A stretch of DNA of 64,000 bases, taken from Eudromia elegans (taxonomy: Eukaryota > Chordata > Aves > Tinamiformes > Tinamidae). Position numbers and translations under genes: made by a program. Shown piece by piece: positions 1-11,685 of this stretch (position 1 is its first letter; every line of letters begins with the position of its first letter). The notes under the pieces are model-generated. The model saw nothing but the letters and a program-made list of their open reading frames with translations, was not told the DNA's origin and searched no databases. The stretch spans positions 51,280-115,279 of the forward strand of contig PTEX01000498.1 in assembly GCA_003342815.1 (NCBI GenBank), read 5' to 3'.

Positions 1-338
1 CTTCTTCCATACAGAACATTTTTTTTTTATCTTACATTGTAAGTAAGTTAAACCTGACAAAAGAATCTGATAACAAGTGAGGTTTGTTCCAAACACAGGT
101 ATTTATATAAAATGTACAGGTTAATGCTATACTTTTCCCGGATTGTATTATGAATTATGTTTATAACAAACTTACAGAATTTTAATATACCATAGCCACT
201 ATTGACTTTGGTACTGTGTTAGCTTTATTGTTAAAACTCTACAACTGTTTGAAAATTTTTATGTATCTTATTAAAAGTGGCATTCAAGAGAAGAGCAATT
301 ACAAAAGCACTTTTTTTTTTTTTTTCGTGCTTCTGCAG

Positions 339-451
339 GTGCCTGGAAGAACTTGGCTTATTCTTGTTTATTCAGCAGTCACCACCAAAAGTGATCCAGC
401 ATATATTTTCTTTGTTGCCAGTTGCCAGATTGCTTATTTGGCCTCCAAAAG
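339..451 (+). other. Exon-like segment with splice-like borders, unrecognised
   Basis: A T-rich tract (311-336) ends in TGCAG at 334-338, as at a 3' splice site. The segment ends in AAAAG followed by GTATTC, a plausible 5' splice site. The 113 bases between are open in at least two forward frames. One frame gives a helix-like peptide starting CLEELGLFLFIQQSPPK; the other starts VPGRTWLILVYSAV. I recognise neither. T-runs followed by AG are common in AT-rich DNA and no matching neighbour exon is evident, so chance is a serious alternative. Confidence 0.2.
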
Positions 452-659
452 GTATTCCATAGTGATTTTGAGAACTTATTCTTAATTTATTTATATTAAT
501 GCTGGACTTGTACTCACAACAAACAATGCTACAAGCTAGTCTGTGAACCCTATACTTTACAGTATATAGTTATACTGTAAATAAATGCTCATCAGGGACA
601 CTAGAGTATTTTTTTTATGGGGCTTTTTACTATGGATGCACTGGCCAAGAAGGCATTAA

Positions 660-905
660 GAAATCCTTGATATTTGGGACAACGTGTTGTTAAACATACG
701 CTTAAGAATACAGGTTATTCAGTACATGTGCAAATGTGCTGTTGAAGATGGAGGTGGAACACTTCAAGAATTTATGACTAAAATATGGGCTACTTGCTAT
801 GAGATACCCTGATGCCCTTCAGCTGGTGGTGGTCATCGTTGTACTGCTAAACTGCTAATGGACAGAATCAGGGAGCAAATACCAGAAGGAATACAGTTCC
901 TCTAG
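660..905 (+). pseudogene. Broken coding-like segment, unrecognised
   Basis: One forward frame reads about 80 residues of protein-like composition, interrupted by TGA at 810-812 and closed by TAG at 903-905; TAA lies just upstream at 657-659. The part before the first stop includes AVEDGGGTLQEF, and the part after it CPSAGGGHRCTAKLLMDRI. The G/H/C-rich stretch and the charged helix look less random than the flanks. I do not recognise the family. It could be a decayed exon, a retrocopy fragment, part of an old mobile element, or chance. A donor-like GGTAAG follows at 909-914. Confidence 0.22.
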
Positions 906-2140
906 GAATGGTAAGAGCACAACATTTTCTGCAAGTCATGTTTCTTTTCTAAACATATCTAAGTAGCCAGTCCTGTGACACATGCATTGCATGCAGCCCC
1001 AGTCTATCAATTTATTATTCTTAAATTAGTTTATTACTGTAACTGCCTGTGAGATTACTCTAAATCTGCTTCAATATAGAGTTAGACAGATTAATAGGCA
1101 CACTTTTCATATCTTCACTTCAACCTATTTGTGTATACAACTGTTCTGTTATATATGAAGTCTGATGTATAAGTGAAATATGACCATGTATATATTCATA
1201 ATACATTTTCTTATGTATTATACATATCAGTGAAATATGTAAGTGAACACATTTGCAATTAAAATAAGGTTTTACATAAATTGACCAAACTTAAAGTTTA
1301 CTTCTAAGTATCTGATCCTCTGCTGTAGTCACCAAGAAGAATACAGACTTTCCAGGCTGCATCATAGTGAATTAAAACAGCAAAAGGCTTGTGCAACACT
1401 GAACTGTACAAGAATCTACTTCTGTTCTCATGTCTATCAACAGAGTGGAAGTGGAAGGAATGTTTAGTGGTCTCTCCTTTGATTTTTTGGTGCTTTTGAT
1501 AAATCTTTTTGGCAGTCAAACCAGAGTGCCAGTAGAAGTGAAAGGAGCTCATGGCCAATGTTACTGACTGAGCTTATGTGGTCACTCTTGCATGTTTGCT
1601 TCATGGGCCAGTGTCAGTCCCATTTTCTCTCTTTTCTTCCCTGTCAGAAGTTGTGTCCTGAGTCAGACTACAGCCAAACCAAGGAGAATCCATCCATGGA
1701 TTTCCTTGAGTAACAAGCTCACTACTGCAATATTTGATAATTTTAATTGAAAGTTGCCATCACCAAGAGGTTTGAATTGCTTTTATGGGTATCATCTTCC
1801 ATTTAGCTAAATCTTGGGATTTTTGGCCACTCGGAGGATGCAAGGAGCATATTCTGAAGCACAAAATGCAGTTTGTATTGCATCTCACAGAGAATACAGG
1901 GTAATTTCTCCATTTCTGCTGTCATTTTGAAGACCCTAAAGCCTTAGATACTTGTTGAATAAAGCTCCCATATTTCACATACTCATCTGAATCAAAGATG
2001 TACACTAAACATTGTGAAGCTAAAAGAATAACATTAGAGTTTCTAAATCATTGACAAGTGACAGAATTTTAGAAGAAAATCACTATTTCTGAGCCTGCAG
2101 CCATGCTCAGAACAGTGAATACATGGAAGCACAGGACAAT
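906..2140. other. Unannotated AT-rich stretch
   Basis: I see no recognisable gene or repeat. Short open frames, including an 84-codon one at 1304-1558 on the minus strand, have no family signature and no splice or promoter context. Confidence 0.4.
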
Positions 2141-2144
2141 GATG

Positions 2145-2235
2145 CTTTGGCTTATGGGAGATCAGTGGCAGAGCAGGAAATTTGATTTGCAGTCCCCTAT
2201 TCTTAATACTACCCTATATCACTTCTGATACTAGC
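2145..2235 (-). repeat. MIR/CORE-SINE-like remnant
   Basis: The run TCAGTGGCAGAGCAGGAAAT followed by TTTGATTTGCAGTCCCC resembles the antisense form of old amniote SINEs of the MIR type (GTCAGTGGCAGAGCTGGGAAT...AACCCAG..TCC). The copy is heavily diverged and its ends are unclear. The call rests on the order of these blocks only. Confidence 0.45.
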
Positions 2236-3190
2236 TTTGCAAATGTTCGGCTGTGACTACTTATTTGTTCCTTTCGAAACTTTATGAAGTCCTTGATCTG
2301 GAGGTCAGTAAATAAAGACAATTGCTGTAAGTGAGTTCAAATACAGTGTAATGGGGAGTTAATTTTCACTGCCCTGTCTCCAGACTAATCAACTGAAACA
2401 AAGACAAATTAAACAATGTATTAACAGATTGATATAGCAATGCAGAAGCTATATTTATCTATCTTCCAAACCATCAACCCCAACAGCTTTATTTGAATTA
2501 ATTTGCTCCAGTTGGAATAATACATGCAATGAACTTGGTTCCTGAATATCAAATATAGTCACCCACACCATATCCAGCAGCACTGAATGAACTGCTACCA
2601 CCAAAACAGTTTCTTCTGATACTGCTTCTGCCTCTTAAAGAGAAAAGGAGAATTAAGCAGATCTGCAGTACCTTATTTGCTATCATGCCACATGCCATTG
2701 CAAACCAGAACGAATTTAATTTGATACATCTTCCAATCTCTACAAAACTCAGTCAGGTGGAAAATAGACTTTTTGGCTTAGGGATCCTGGACATTTGGAG
2801 GAACCTACTGTGCTCTGCGTCTACAGAAACTATCACACTTCTCTAGGGCAAGCTTTTCTGATTTGTGTATCCTAATAAAACCTGAAAATCAAAGAAATCA
2901 GAAATAGGAGGGGCGGGAAATATGGATTATGACTTTTCAGAGTTTCCAAGTTTCTTAGTTTTCACAGATCCTATTATTTTGGTATTAGTTAGAATTACTT
3001 AGTACTTTTGAAAGCCAGGGCATTTACAGAGATGATTAAAGAAAATTAAGTGAAATGTCTTGTTTTCAATTAAAGCAAAAAAACCCTAGATATGCTGCCA
3101 ACTACTACATGGGAGATGCTACTTCTTGCTTTACATATTTTCATAAGCTACATTCCCTAGATAGATCCCACAATCTACTCTGTTTCCTTA
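2236..3190. other. Unannotated AT-rich stretch
   Basis: No coding frame or repeat family is recognised. Composition matches the flanks. Confidence 0.35.
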
Positions 3191-3194
3191 ACAT

Positions 3195-3285
3195 AAAAAA
3201 GGAAACTGTGCCTCAGGAGAGACTGGTGATCACAGTGCAGGCAGAAGATGAAGTCTAGTCAGAGACTTTGAACCTAAGAGAGGAA
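3195..3285 (-). repeat. Possible MIR-like remnant
   Basis: AAAAAGGAAACTGTGCCTCA, then a GAAGTCTAGTCAGAG block and TTTGAACCTAAGAG, follow the antisense MIR order (GGAAACTGAGGCACAGAGA ... GGCAGAGC ... GAACCCAGG). Divergence is high, so this is weaker than the copies near 7.5, 9.9 and 22.2 kb. Confidence 0.35.
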
Positions 3286-3289
3286 TAAA

Positions 3290-4380
3290 AACATAAAATG
3301 CTCAAACGATAATCTCTATTATGCATGCACTGAGACAAAAGGTTGGCAGGAACTCATGTTAATTGAATAAAAATTATGAGTTATGTTTTGAAGCAAAAAT
3401 TCTATTTCATAGAATACCAAATTATTCATCGAAAACCAATCCTGATGGAAATATTTTGATTAAACCCTGTGTAATAAATTTTACAATCCTCCTCCTGTCC
3501 ATTCCTCTAGCAGTGAAGAAAACTCCTGAATCACACCTTTCCAGTTCACCAAAGTGCAAGACAGTGCAATCTCAGGTCTGGTCATACTCCCTATATGGTG
3601 CAGCTATTAGTAACACCATGAAGGCGCAACTACCTAAAGAAATAGGTCTGGCATTCAGAAATGTTTGTACCATGTCCTGTGTTTATAAAATAATATTCCT
3701 GAAATCAATGCAAAATCATAATTTAAAACAAGAAAAAATATCTTTTTTCTGGTTACTTCTTATGAAAATAATTAGAAAGAATCTCAACAAACAAACAAAA
3801 GTCCTTTACGAGATGAAGTACTAACTAATGGCTACTTCAAAAATCTCCAGTTAAAAGCTTTAGATTTTCTCTTTGGTCTATTCTCAGTGGTAAAAGTAAA
3901 AATATTTAACACCTGTCCACTGGACAGAATGAATTTTTGTTTAAAGCTAGACTTTTCCTCTTTGTATAAATCCTGTTTTACTAGTATGAATTAATTATCC
4001 ATGGAAAGGCATAAGAGGAGCGATGTTCCTATTCTGCAGCATGACATAATCACAATGGAACTGGAAATTGAAAGAATAAATCTTGTAATGAATAGTGGCA
4101 TGTTTTATATATACCTACATATAGAAGTACTACAAGAGTACTACAGAAAAGATATTAACATTTCCTAGCTTATAATAAGTTCCTGATCTTGATCCAGCTG
4201 AGAGTTTAGAAGTTCAGTTATGACAGATCTCTCAAATAGATCAAAATAAAATTCTGATGCCATTAGCTTCCTCTTGGGCATGGCCAATATTTTTTTCCTT
4301 CTAGGGAGTTGTCTCAAAGATTTTGAATATTACAAGAACTCTGCCAAACTGCAATGCTAGGTCTTGCAGTGATAATATGT
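3290..4380. other. Unannotated stretch
   Basis: A 153-codon forward open frame (3363-3824) lies here. It has lysine/asparagine-rich, low-information composition and no recognisable domain, so I treat it as chance. Confidence 0.35.
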
Positions 4381-4386
4381 CCCATG

Positions 4387-4428
4387 CAGGTAATGATATT
4401 GTATTTACAGGTAATGATATTGTATTGT
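4387..4428 (+). repeat. 21-bp tandem duplication
   Basis: CAGGTAATGATATTGTATT occurs twice in direct succession with a period of 21 bases. It is a recent small local duplication with no coding significance that I can see. Confidence 0.85.
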
Positions 4429-4429
4429 T

Positions 4430-5808
4430 ACTGGAAGCTCCTAAATCATTCCCTTGTGGTCCAAGTTGGAGAGTTTTTTGTTTTATTTTGTTTTGTTCCT
4501 CTGCAGATGCAGATTAAGAGCAAATTGTCATTCCTTACTTTATTGTTACTGTGGAAAGAAAAAGAAAAAATAAAGTAGTGCTCACTATTCATTCACATAG
4601 AAAATAAGAAAAAGATAGCAGACAGCATGCACTTACTTCCCTTCATCTACATCAAACTTCAAGTGGTCACTCTGCAGAATTGGTTGACACAATTTCCATC
4701 TGCTTCGTGGCCTGGAGAGAGCATACAAACTAAAACACAAGCTAGAACATGCACTTCCCTGAGCAGGAACTGTCTACATTTCCAAAAGTCCAGGAAACAT
4801 CAAACATCTATTGAGTCAGATATTTAAGTTGCAATTCAGGCGTACTATTAATATTCCTCTTGAGCATCTCTCCAGCTCTCACAGCCACAGATTAGATCCA
4901 GATGATTGCCTGGCTGACGCCACAACTGATTTGATCCTTCACTTATTGTATTACATGGCCTAACCCTGGAGGCACACCCTATCGTGTGGCCTAAATAACC
5001 ATAGGTCTCCAAAATTCCCATCGTCTTCCTCAGTCCCTAAGACATCCCTATTTATTTATGTTTTTTCTGACAAAAACAAAATGAGGGTGGGTCACAGCTT
5101 ACCATGGGATGGGGTAGAAAGATGTGGATGTGTCCTGAGATATACCAGAAGAGGAACACAAGCATGTTTGAAGGCTGGACACTAGAGGGAGGTGAACCAA
5201 AGTGTTGTCTTATCCTTGTTGTCTACCCTGGCGAAATCCAGGGAACAGGACCATTAGCTGAAGCCACGCTAATTGTCCAGAGCCAAAGCTTTGCTTTTAA
5301 AGACTTGTGCCAGTCCTCTCCTTAATTGTATTTTATTTAATCTATTATTTGATATACTATTTTTCTGTATTTTTTATTTCTGCATTCTTTTTATTCTCAC
5401 ATTTTTATACTTAAGTTATTTTATAAAAAAAAAAAAGTGCCTGAGCCCATTCTCTGGCCATTTGGGAACCGAGACTGGCACAATCTGGCGACACAGTATC
5501 AAAATCACCATCTCTTCGAAACAGGAAAGCCAGAGCAAAAACATTTTTTTCAGGAATGTTACCTAGACTCTCTCTGAGCCATGCCTGAGCCTCTCACACC
5601 AGTTGGGATGGTATAAACTGTAACAGAGGCTTCCTTCCATTTAGCAAAATAAAAAATTAAGTTGCTTAGCTCTGGTCCAGGCCTTGACTTTATTTTAATC
5701 ATCTCAGCTGAAGACTCCTGGCTCGAGCTAGTGTGAAAGACAGTGGTGAGGGACAGGGAGAAAAGGATATTACTATATGTGCTGATATTACTCTTAGCAA
5801 AATTATTA
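4430..5808. other. Unannotated stretch
   Basis: Contains a T-rich block (5330-5440) ending in an A-run and a moderately GC-richer part at 5440-5720. No gene or repeat family is recognised. Confidence 0.35.
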
Positions 5809-5836
5809 AAAAAAAAAAAAAAAAAAGAAAAAAAAT
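5809..5836. repeat. A-rich run
   Basis: A near-pure A tract with one G interruption. No polyadenylation signal lies at a suitable distance upstream, so it is not clearly a retrocopy tail. Confidence 0.8.
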
Positions 5837-5839
5837 CCT

Positions 5840-7510
5840 GCAATTCTTCCAACATTTGAGGAGAAATTTGTCAAGTAGTTAAACTCACTATCTATTCCTA
5901 ATCCTTAAGCATCGTGCCTCCATAAATTTTAATGCACTTCTTTATATCAAAGGTATTATTTGGTATAAGTGATAAAGTGACACTTTTCGTAGCTTTGTAA
6001 ATATACATTTGAAGAATCCTGGCTGTCATAAAACAACCAAGCTGTCAGATTGCAAAGTCAAAGTGAAGCAAGGTGGTTAACTGAAATGAAACTCCCATGA
6101 AGAATTTTCTTGTCACTCTGTATGTGGAGGCATCTGCTGCAAATACAGGCTCTCAAGTCAACAGACACTTTGATCGCAGGATGATTTATGTCAGCCATCA
6201 AATGTCTGAGTGGTAACCACACATCTGTCATCAGGACAATGTGGCATAAAAGAGAATTTAATTGCTCTTAGATTATAAATAAAGGGAACATTGCAGAAAT
6301 AAATTACGAGATCACTGTTAATTTGTCGATTGTGCTATCAAGGGCAAGAAAAACTATTGGGCATAAAAAACAAACTTATTTTTTATTCCTGAGAGGTGCA
6401 GTTAGGAGGATTGTAATAACAAATAGCAACAATCTCCTTTGGGTAAGTACCTACACTCTGAAAAAAAAAAAATGTCAGATCTGATGGATCTGGCCCTTCT
6501 GTCTCGTATTTAATCAACTCTTGGAGGTGCTAATGGAGGAAACAATCTGGGATAAAGGACTCATGAAAGTCAGCTATTAAAGACATACTTAATATTTAGA
6601 TCAGCTGCTCTTAGTTTCGCCCTTCTGCCCATTATTTAACATTGAAGCCTTGAAAGATATATGAGAGTTCTCTCCACCTTGCACAGATGCCTAATTTAAG
6701 TGTTGCATCCAGCAAAGCTTTGGATGCACTAGAATGACACAAACAACCTAAGACATGCACCTATATTCCCTGCCTAGCCAATGGAGAGAGCTCTTGTCAT
6801 TTGGGTTGCACTGTGGCACCTGAGGCATACACACAGCACTGGCAGAAATCACTTGGGACCTATGGGAGACCCATCTCCTTCTGGATCAGCTAGAGACCAC
6901 ATGGAATACTCATGGCACTAAAATGGCACCAGATGCTGATTTTAAGGAATTGGATCAGGCCCCTCCACAGTACATACAGTGGGGCCTGTGACTTTATCCT
7001 TTGGTATGGAAGGAGCCAATATTCCTTCCTCAGGCCTTCTGAAGCATCATGCAGTGTGAAATTTTTATTACTCGAGTTTTGTGAAGTTCAGGATAGGTCT
7101 TCATAATAGACAACTAGATTATAGCACAATGTCTCTGAAAAGCAGAACATATGTGCTTTAATTTCCTAGCTAGTTAAAAAAAGGATGGAGATTACCCATC
7201 TGTAGAGCTATCTTTTCTTGCTACTGTAGCCCTGGACAGATTGCTCCAATTCATCCATCTTCTTTTCCTACTTTTATAGGCTTTTTCAATCTAAGCAGTT
7301 TGCAGGAATCAACTTTTATACGGAGGGATTAGGTTCATAGGGCCAGGCCTCATTTTCACATAGCAAATATTTTTATAACAGCATAACAATGATAATAATA
7401 ACTAGAATAATAACCTTCCCTGCATTTTACATATGATTGATGAAGTGTTTTGGGCAGGAACTAAATTAAATGAACACTGACTCTTGGGACCAAATGCCTT
7501 TTACTAGCAT
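5840..7510. other. Unannotated stretch with possible conserved noncoding block
   Basis: No gene is seen. The part at about 6000-6350 is free of simple repeats and recognisable transposons, is compositionally even, and holds factor-like motifs such as GTAACCACA and ATTTAATTG. That is compatible with a conserved noncoding element, but conservation cannot be judged from one sequence. Confidence 0.2.
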
Positions 7511-7518
7511 AGTCTATA

Positions 7519-7650
7519 GCATAATTTACAAACATGGTTTAATTCTCACACAGTTCTACTGAGGGAGGTAAATTCATGCTTACTCAGTGTATGCATGAAT
7601 AAACAGGGAGAGAGGTTAGGAGACTAGTCCAGAGTGAATTATTCATTGTG
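7519..7650 (-). repeat. MIR/CORE-SINE-like remnant
   Basis: The blocks ATTTACAAACATGGTTTAAT, TCTCACACAGTT, GAGGGAGGTAAATT, GCATGAATAAACAGG and GAGAGAGGTTAGGAGACTAG follow the antisense order of an old amniote MIR-type SINE (TTTACAAACATTAATTAAT, TCACA, TGAGGTAGGTA, CAGATGAATAAACAGAGGC, AGAGAGGTTAAGTGACTTG). Agreement in order and spacing over about 130 bases makes this fairly secure. The subfamily cannot be named. Confidence 0.65.
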
Positions 7651-7659
7651 AAAGGTTTA

Positions 7660-9890
7660 TCTTTCCAATTTAACCCTTTTCTTGCAGTTCGGTGATGACT
7701 TGCAACAAGGTTTGAGGTCTAATTCCACTCACAAACTGATGTAAGTGACATAGAAGAAATAGAGAGATGTCAAAGGGGCAGCTCACGGAATGCCACTGTA
7801 CAGAGGGTGCATCTTCTGGTTTTATAAGACTAAAGGATCTAAGCCATCTTCCATCTTTTAGGAAGTGTGACATGGAATAGGTGCTGTGTTTTCAGGTGAG
7901 TTTATTCTAACTCACACATAAAAGTTAAATAAGCTGCTTTAGGTAAAAAAGTGTCTTTAAACTCTGTGTTTGGCTGTTTCTGAAAATTAAGGACTGTGCA
8001 GTGTGCAATTACAATTACACAATCGTGCTTGTTTCCTAATTCATCTTTAGTAAATATATTATCAGTACAAAGTATGGGTAATAACTCCATCTGGTCAGTC
8101 CCACCAAAGCCAAATTATCTGAGTTAGGAGTAGGTCAAATAAGCAGACCGACATTATTATGTCCAGAGGAAGAGTTTTTGCAAGGAAAAGACAAGAAATG
8201 AGCAAGTTACAGGAAATGAGCAAGTGAGTGAAAAGATTTCTAGGAAGGAAGGGTAAGAAGTCACGTGAGGAGCTAAGGCGTTAGTCATAGTTACTTTTGG
8301 TCAGAGGCAGAAAACCTAAAGAAAAACATCTGAAGATATATGAAGGAAATGATTTTGGAGAAGTACTGCTGAACCCTACAAAGAGCTCAAAATACTGTGG
8401 AGGCCCAGGAATTAACGTAATTTGTGTACCTCTGAGGTACGGTATAGTAAATATCGTCCCTTTCGGGGGGGAAAAAAAAAAAAAGTAATGTTAAACTGTT
8501 AAACATGTTATCTGGAACAAGACTCACATAACCAATTGTAGATGCCTCTCTAGTAGGAATCCACATCTTAGTTACATACCCTGGGCGTACTTTAAGGCCA
8601 CTTCTTGAGTACAATTAAAAGCCTAAAGTTGATCATCTGACTTGCACTTTTAGACTGCTTATTTTTCCTTTTTGATTGTATGGAGAACCTAGAGTGAGAA
8701 GCTCAGTGTTGATTTCAAAAATGAGAAGAGATGAACACCGACCTTCCATCTAGCGAACTTAACCATACAAAATATCTGAGCTTTCAGACACCTTAAACTT
8801 CAGGCAAGACTTCCAAGAAGTTATTTCTCAGTCTTGGGTAACTGAAACTCACCTTCACATTGCATCATAAATTTGAAAATGTATTTCCACTGGAGTGGAA
8901 TCCAGCTGGAGAAGGATTTAAAGGAGGAAATGAGTAATTGTGTAATCTATTTGCTTTAACTTCTTTTGATCTTGTTTAAAACCCAAGCTGACATTTAGGC
9001 ACAATCTCTTGATTAAATATGACACATTTTTTGCATATTTTAAATGAGAAATGCATAAATTTCAGTTCCTGCAACAACCTTTCTGTATTTCTTTTATGCC
9101 CTTAGGGCATGCATTCCATTTTGCAATCTGGAAAGGGTTAAATATCTGAGCTCATTTTAACTTGCCTATGATTCTACCACCCGTCATCAGCAGAAAAAAA
9201 ACTACAGTAACAATGATATGTGGTAAATGGATAGAGGTCATTAATAAGGCCATTTCCATGCTGAGCTCTTAAATCAGGAACTCACTCATCATTCTGTCCA
9301 ACAACAGCATGTTTAGGGAGGTCTTCAGACCACAGGCAAATATCTTCCAGAGAGATTTGGTTCAATACTGAGACCAGAATAAAAACCAGAATGTTCAGTT
9401 CCAGAGGCTTCTATGGTCCAATTTGAAACAGTTCTGTGTCATCAGCAAAAAAGCATCTGCTTGAAGAAAGGCCTCATAGAATTGTAATCATGGTCAGATC
9501 TGTTCCACGCAGTCAGTTTCTGGGGTCCAATGTTATTTCTCAGTTGCCAGATAAAAATGTGATCTAAATTTCACAGAAGTCAAATAGCTCAAAAGGAATG
9601 ACTAACACCTTGAAATCAGAATGTTCGCATTTAGACTTCACTTTAGGTTCTCTGATAATTCCATCTAATGACCCTTTCAGTTAGTGCATTTTAGCAACAG
9701 ACCTAGAAGTCAATGTTGAGCTTAAATATATGTAGATCAATTTCAAAAGCTGATAAACAGACTTCAAATATATGACACAATAGCTAGAATCACTTTTCAA
9801 GTTAAAGCTATGCTTAAATTCTTCCCTAAATTATTGCAAAAATATATGCACTTGGGGATTAAAGACTGGGGAGAGGGGTTGCATAGTAAC
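7660..9890. other. Unannotated AT-rich stretch
   Basis: No gene or transposon is recognised. Contains a G7A13 homopolymer junction at 8465-8484. Short open frames (67, 62, 63 and 75 codons) lack any signature. Confidence 0.35.
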
Positions 9891-9896
9891 AATGCA

Positions 9897-9985
9897 TAAA
9901 TATTTCATTATTACTTAGCATTTTTATAGCATTTTACATCTTCAAAGCATCACACAGCATCGACAAAATAATATTCATGCAGAGA
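9897..9985 (-). repeat. Ancient SINE/LINE tail (MIR/L2-like)
   Basis: CATTATTACTTAGCATTTTT, ATAGCATTTTACATCTTCAA and AGCATCACACAGCATCGACA closely follow a common old amniote repeat tail in antisense (ATTATTTAGCATTTATATAGCACTTTACATCTTCAAAGCAC). The 3' boundary near 9985 is uncertain. Confidence 0.6.
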
Positions 9986-10377
9986 AGACAACGTCAATGA
10001 AACTGCGTTCAGGTAGACATTACAACTGTGACCCTCCAGGCATGCTGCATAAATCTCTGCATTTTCTACCTTGTGCTTTCCTAGACAAGAGATTTTAATG
10101 AGCATTATGCAGAAGAGGAATCCAGGGACAAATCTGTCTTGTGTTACAACTCCAGTAATTCTATGAGTAAAAGTTCTGATGTCACGTTATCGTGTGGCAG
10201 ATTGCTTTTTTCTTTTTTTTTTCTAAGAGCTAGAAGATCCTTGGAAGAAAATCCTGCTTGTTTCATTTTCCCTGCAAGGAATATATCAACTGATCAGATG
10301 TTTCTTATCCCGTAATGACAGAGAAGCCACTTGCTCTTTATTTCTCCAGAGTTATCTTGCACAGGACAGGACATAAA

Positions 10378-10461
10378 GGCACTTAGGGTCATGGTTTATC
10401 AGGTACGGCAGTGATGGCTCAATGATCTTGAAGGTCTTTTCCAGTCATTATGATTCTATGG
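10378..10461 (+). mobile_element. CR1 LINE 3' end fragment
   Basis: GATCTTGAAGGTCTTTTCCA followed by GTCATTATGATTCTATGG is the sense-strand 3' terminus of a CR1 element. The upstream GGGTCATGGTTTATCAGG also fits the CR1 3' UTR. The copy is strongly 5'-truncated and old, and only about 85 bases are visible. Confidence 0.8.
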
Positions 10462-10464
10462 TAA

Positions 10465-11680
10465 AGGTCGTCTGCTCAAGGAGATCTGAAAGTCTGCAAA
10501 CACCTTAGACGTGTTTTGCACATGAGATCGGTATAGAGGATCTACCATATCTGAATGGTAGAATGCCAAAATGGGCAAGTGTCATTTCAGTTATGAGTTC
10601 ACAGCCCAACTTCTTCTGAAAATCTAAAGAAAGACAGGATTATAAGGCCAAAAAGTATACATAATATGATCATGTGATGTGCTCTATGAAGCATATAGAT
10701 CTTAGAATGTCCTTAATAATTTTCTCATATGCAAAAGCTTACACTTCAGTTAGCTCAAACACTTTAGAAGGATATCTGTTCTTGAGTTGAGGCAGACATT
10801 TGTGATTTACCACATTCCCTAAGGATCTAAAGGCTATCCAATGCTATTGTCAATCCATTTTTGCTTTTTATTTCCTTTTTGAATATTTCTCTTTTCATTT
10901 TACAGATCATGAGCCTTTGGTCTGTAAATTTTAAAAGTGTTAAAGAAAAACTATACTGTTCCTGTAAGGTACAACCTCTGTTTCGCAGCTATTTTGGTTC
11001 TTCTCAACTTTTCAAGACCAATTTCAAAGTATGCACAGCAGAACTCATCACAATATTCCTATGAAGGTTTCCCAAAACCCTTAGGAAGATAACATAGTGG
11101 CCTTGCCACTAGAGTCATCTGCACAGTCTTCAGCTGCTTTTGACATGAAACTAGGACACGACTTTTTTTCAAAATTGACTCTGGACCTCAGTTTAGGTAA
11201 AAGACAGACATTTCTTTTGTTTCTTATTGCACTTCCAAAAAGCCAAGCAACGTTACTTACCTTTTCTTTACTTCATGATGAATATAGGGGAAGCTGGATT
11301 TCATAATCAGAAAGACTTACAATCAGTTCTTCAGTCTAATCTCAGAAATCAGTTTTCTGGAAAAGCAGTCTCATATGAGAAAGAATGTTTCAGCCAAGTT
11401 TAAAAAGTCTTTCTCTTAAAATAAATTGTGAGCAACTGTTCCATTTTCATTTGGAGGACAGCAGGCAGAAAGAAGTCACCAAGAGCAATCATAAGGAGTT
11501 CGCAACAGTGCTACACTACTGCCACCACAAAAGCAAAAAAATGATAGGTCATTAAACTCTCAAACTAGAAAGATCCTGCTCTGGTGACAGCTGCTCTATT
11601 GTGTAATGTGCTGAGGAAGACACCATTAAGTGTAATTAAACAAAAAGCCTAAAACATAAGGACAGAGACCTTTTTTCTTC
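10465..11680. other. Unannotated stretch
   Basis: No gene or repeat family is recognised. Confidence 0.35.
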
Positions 11681-11685
11681 TCCAA

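Noticed and set aside
3363-3824. 153-codon forward frame
   Set aside because: No recognisable motif; composition as expected from AT-rich DNA with few stops.
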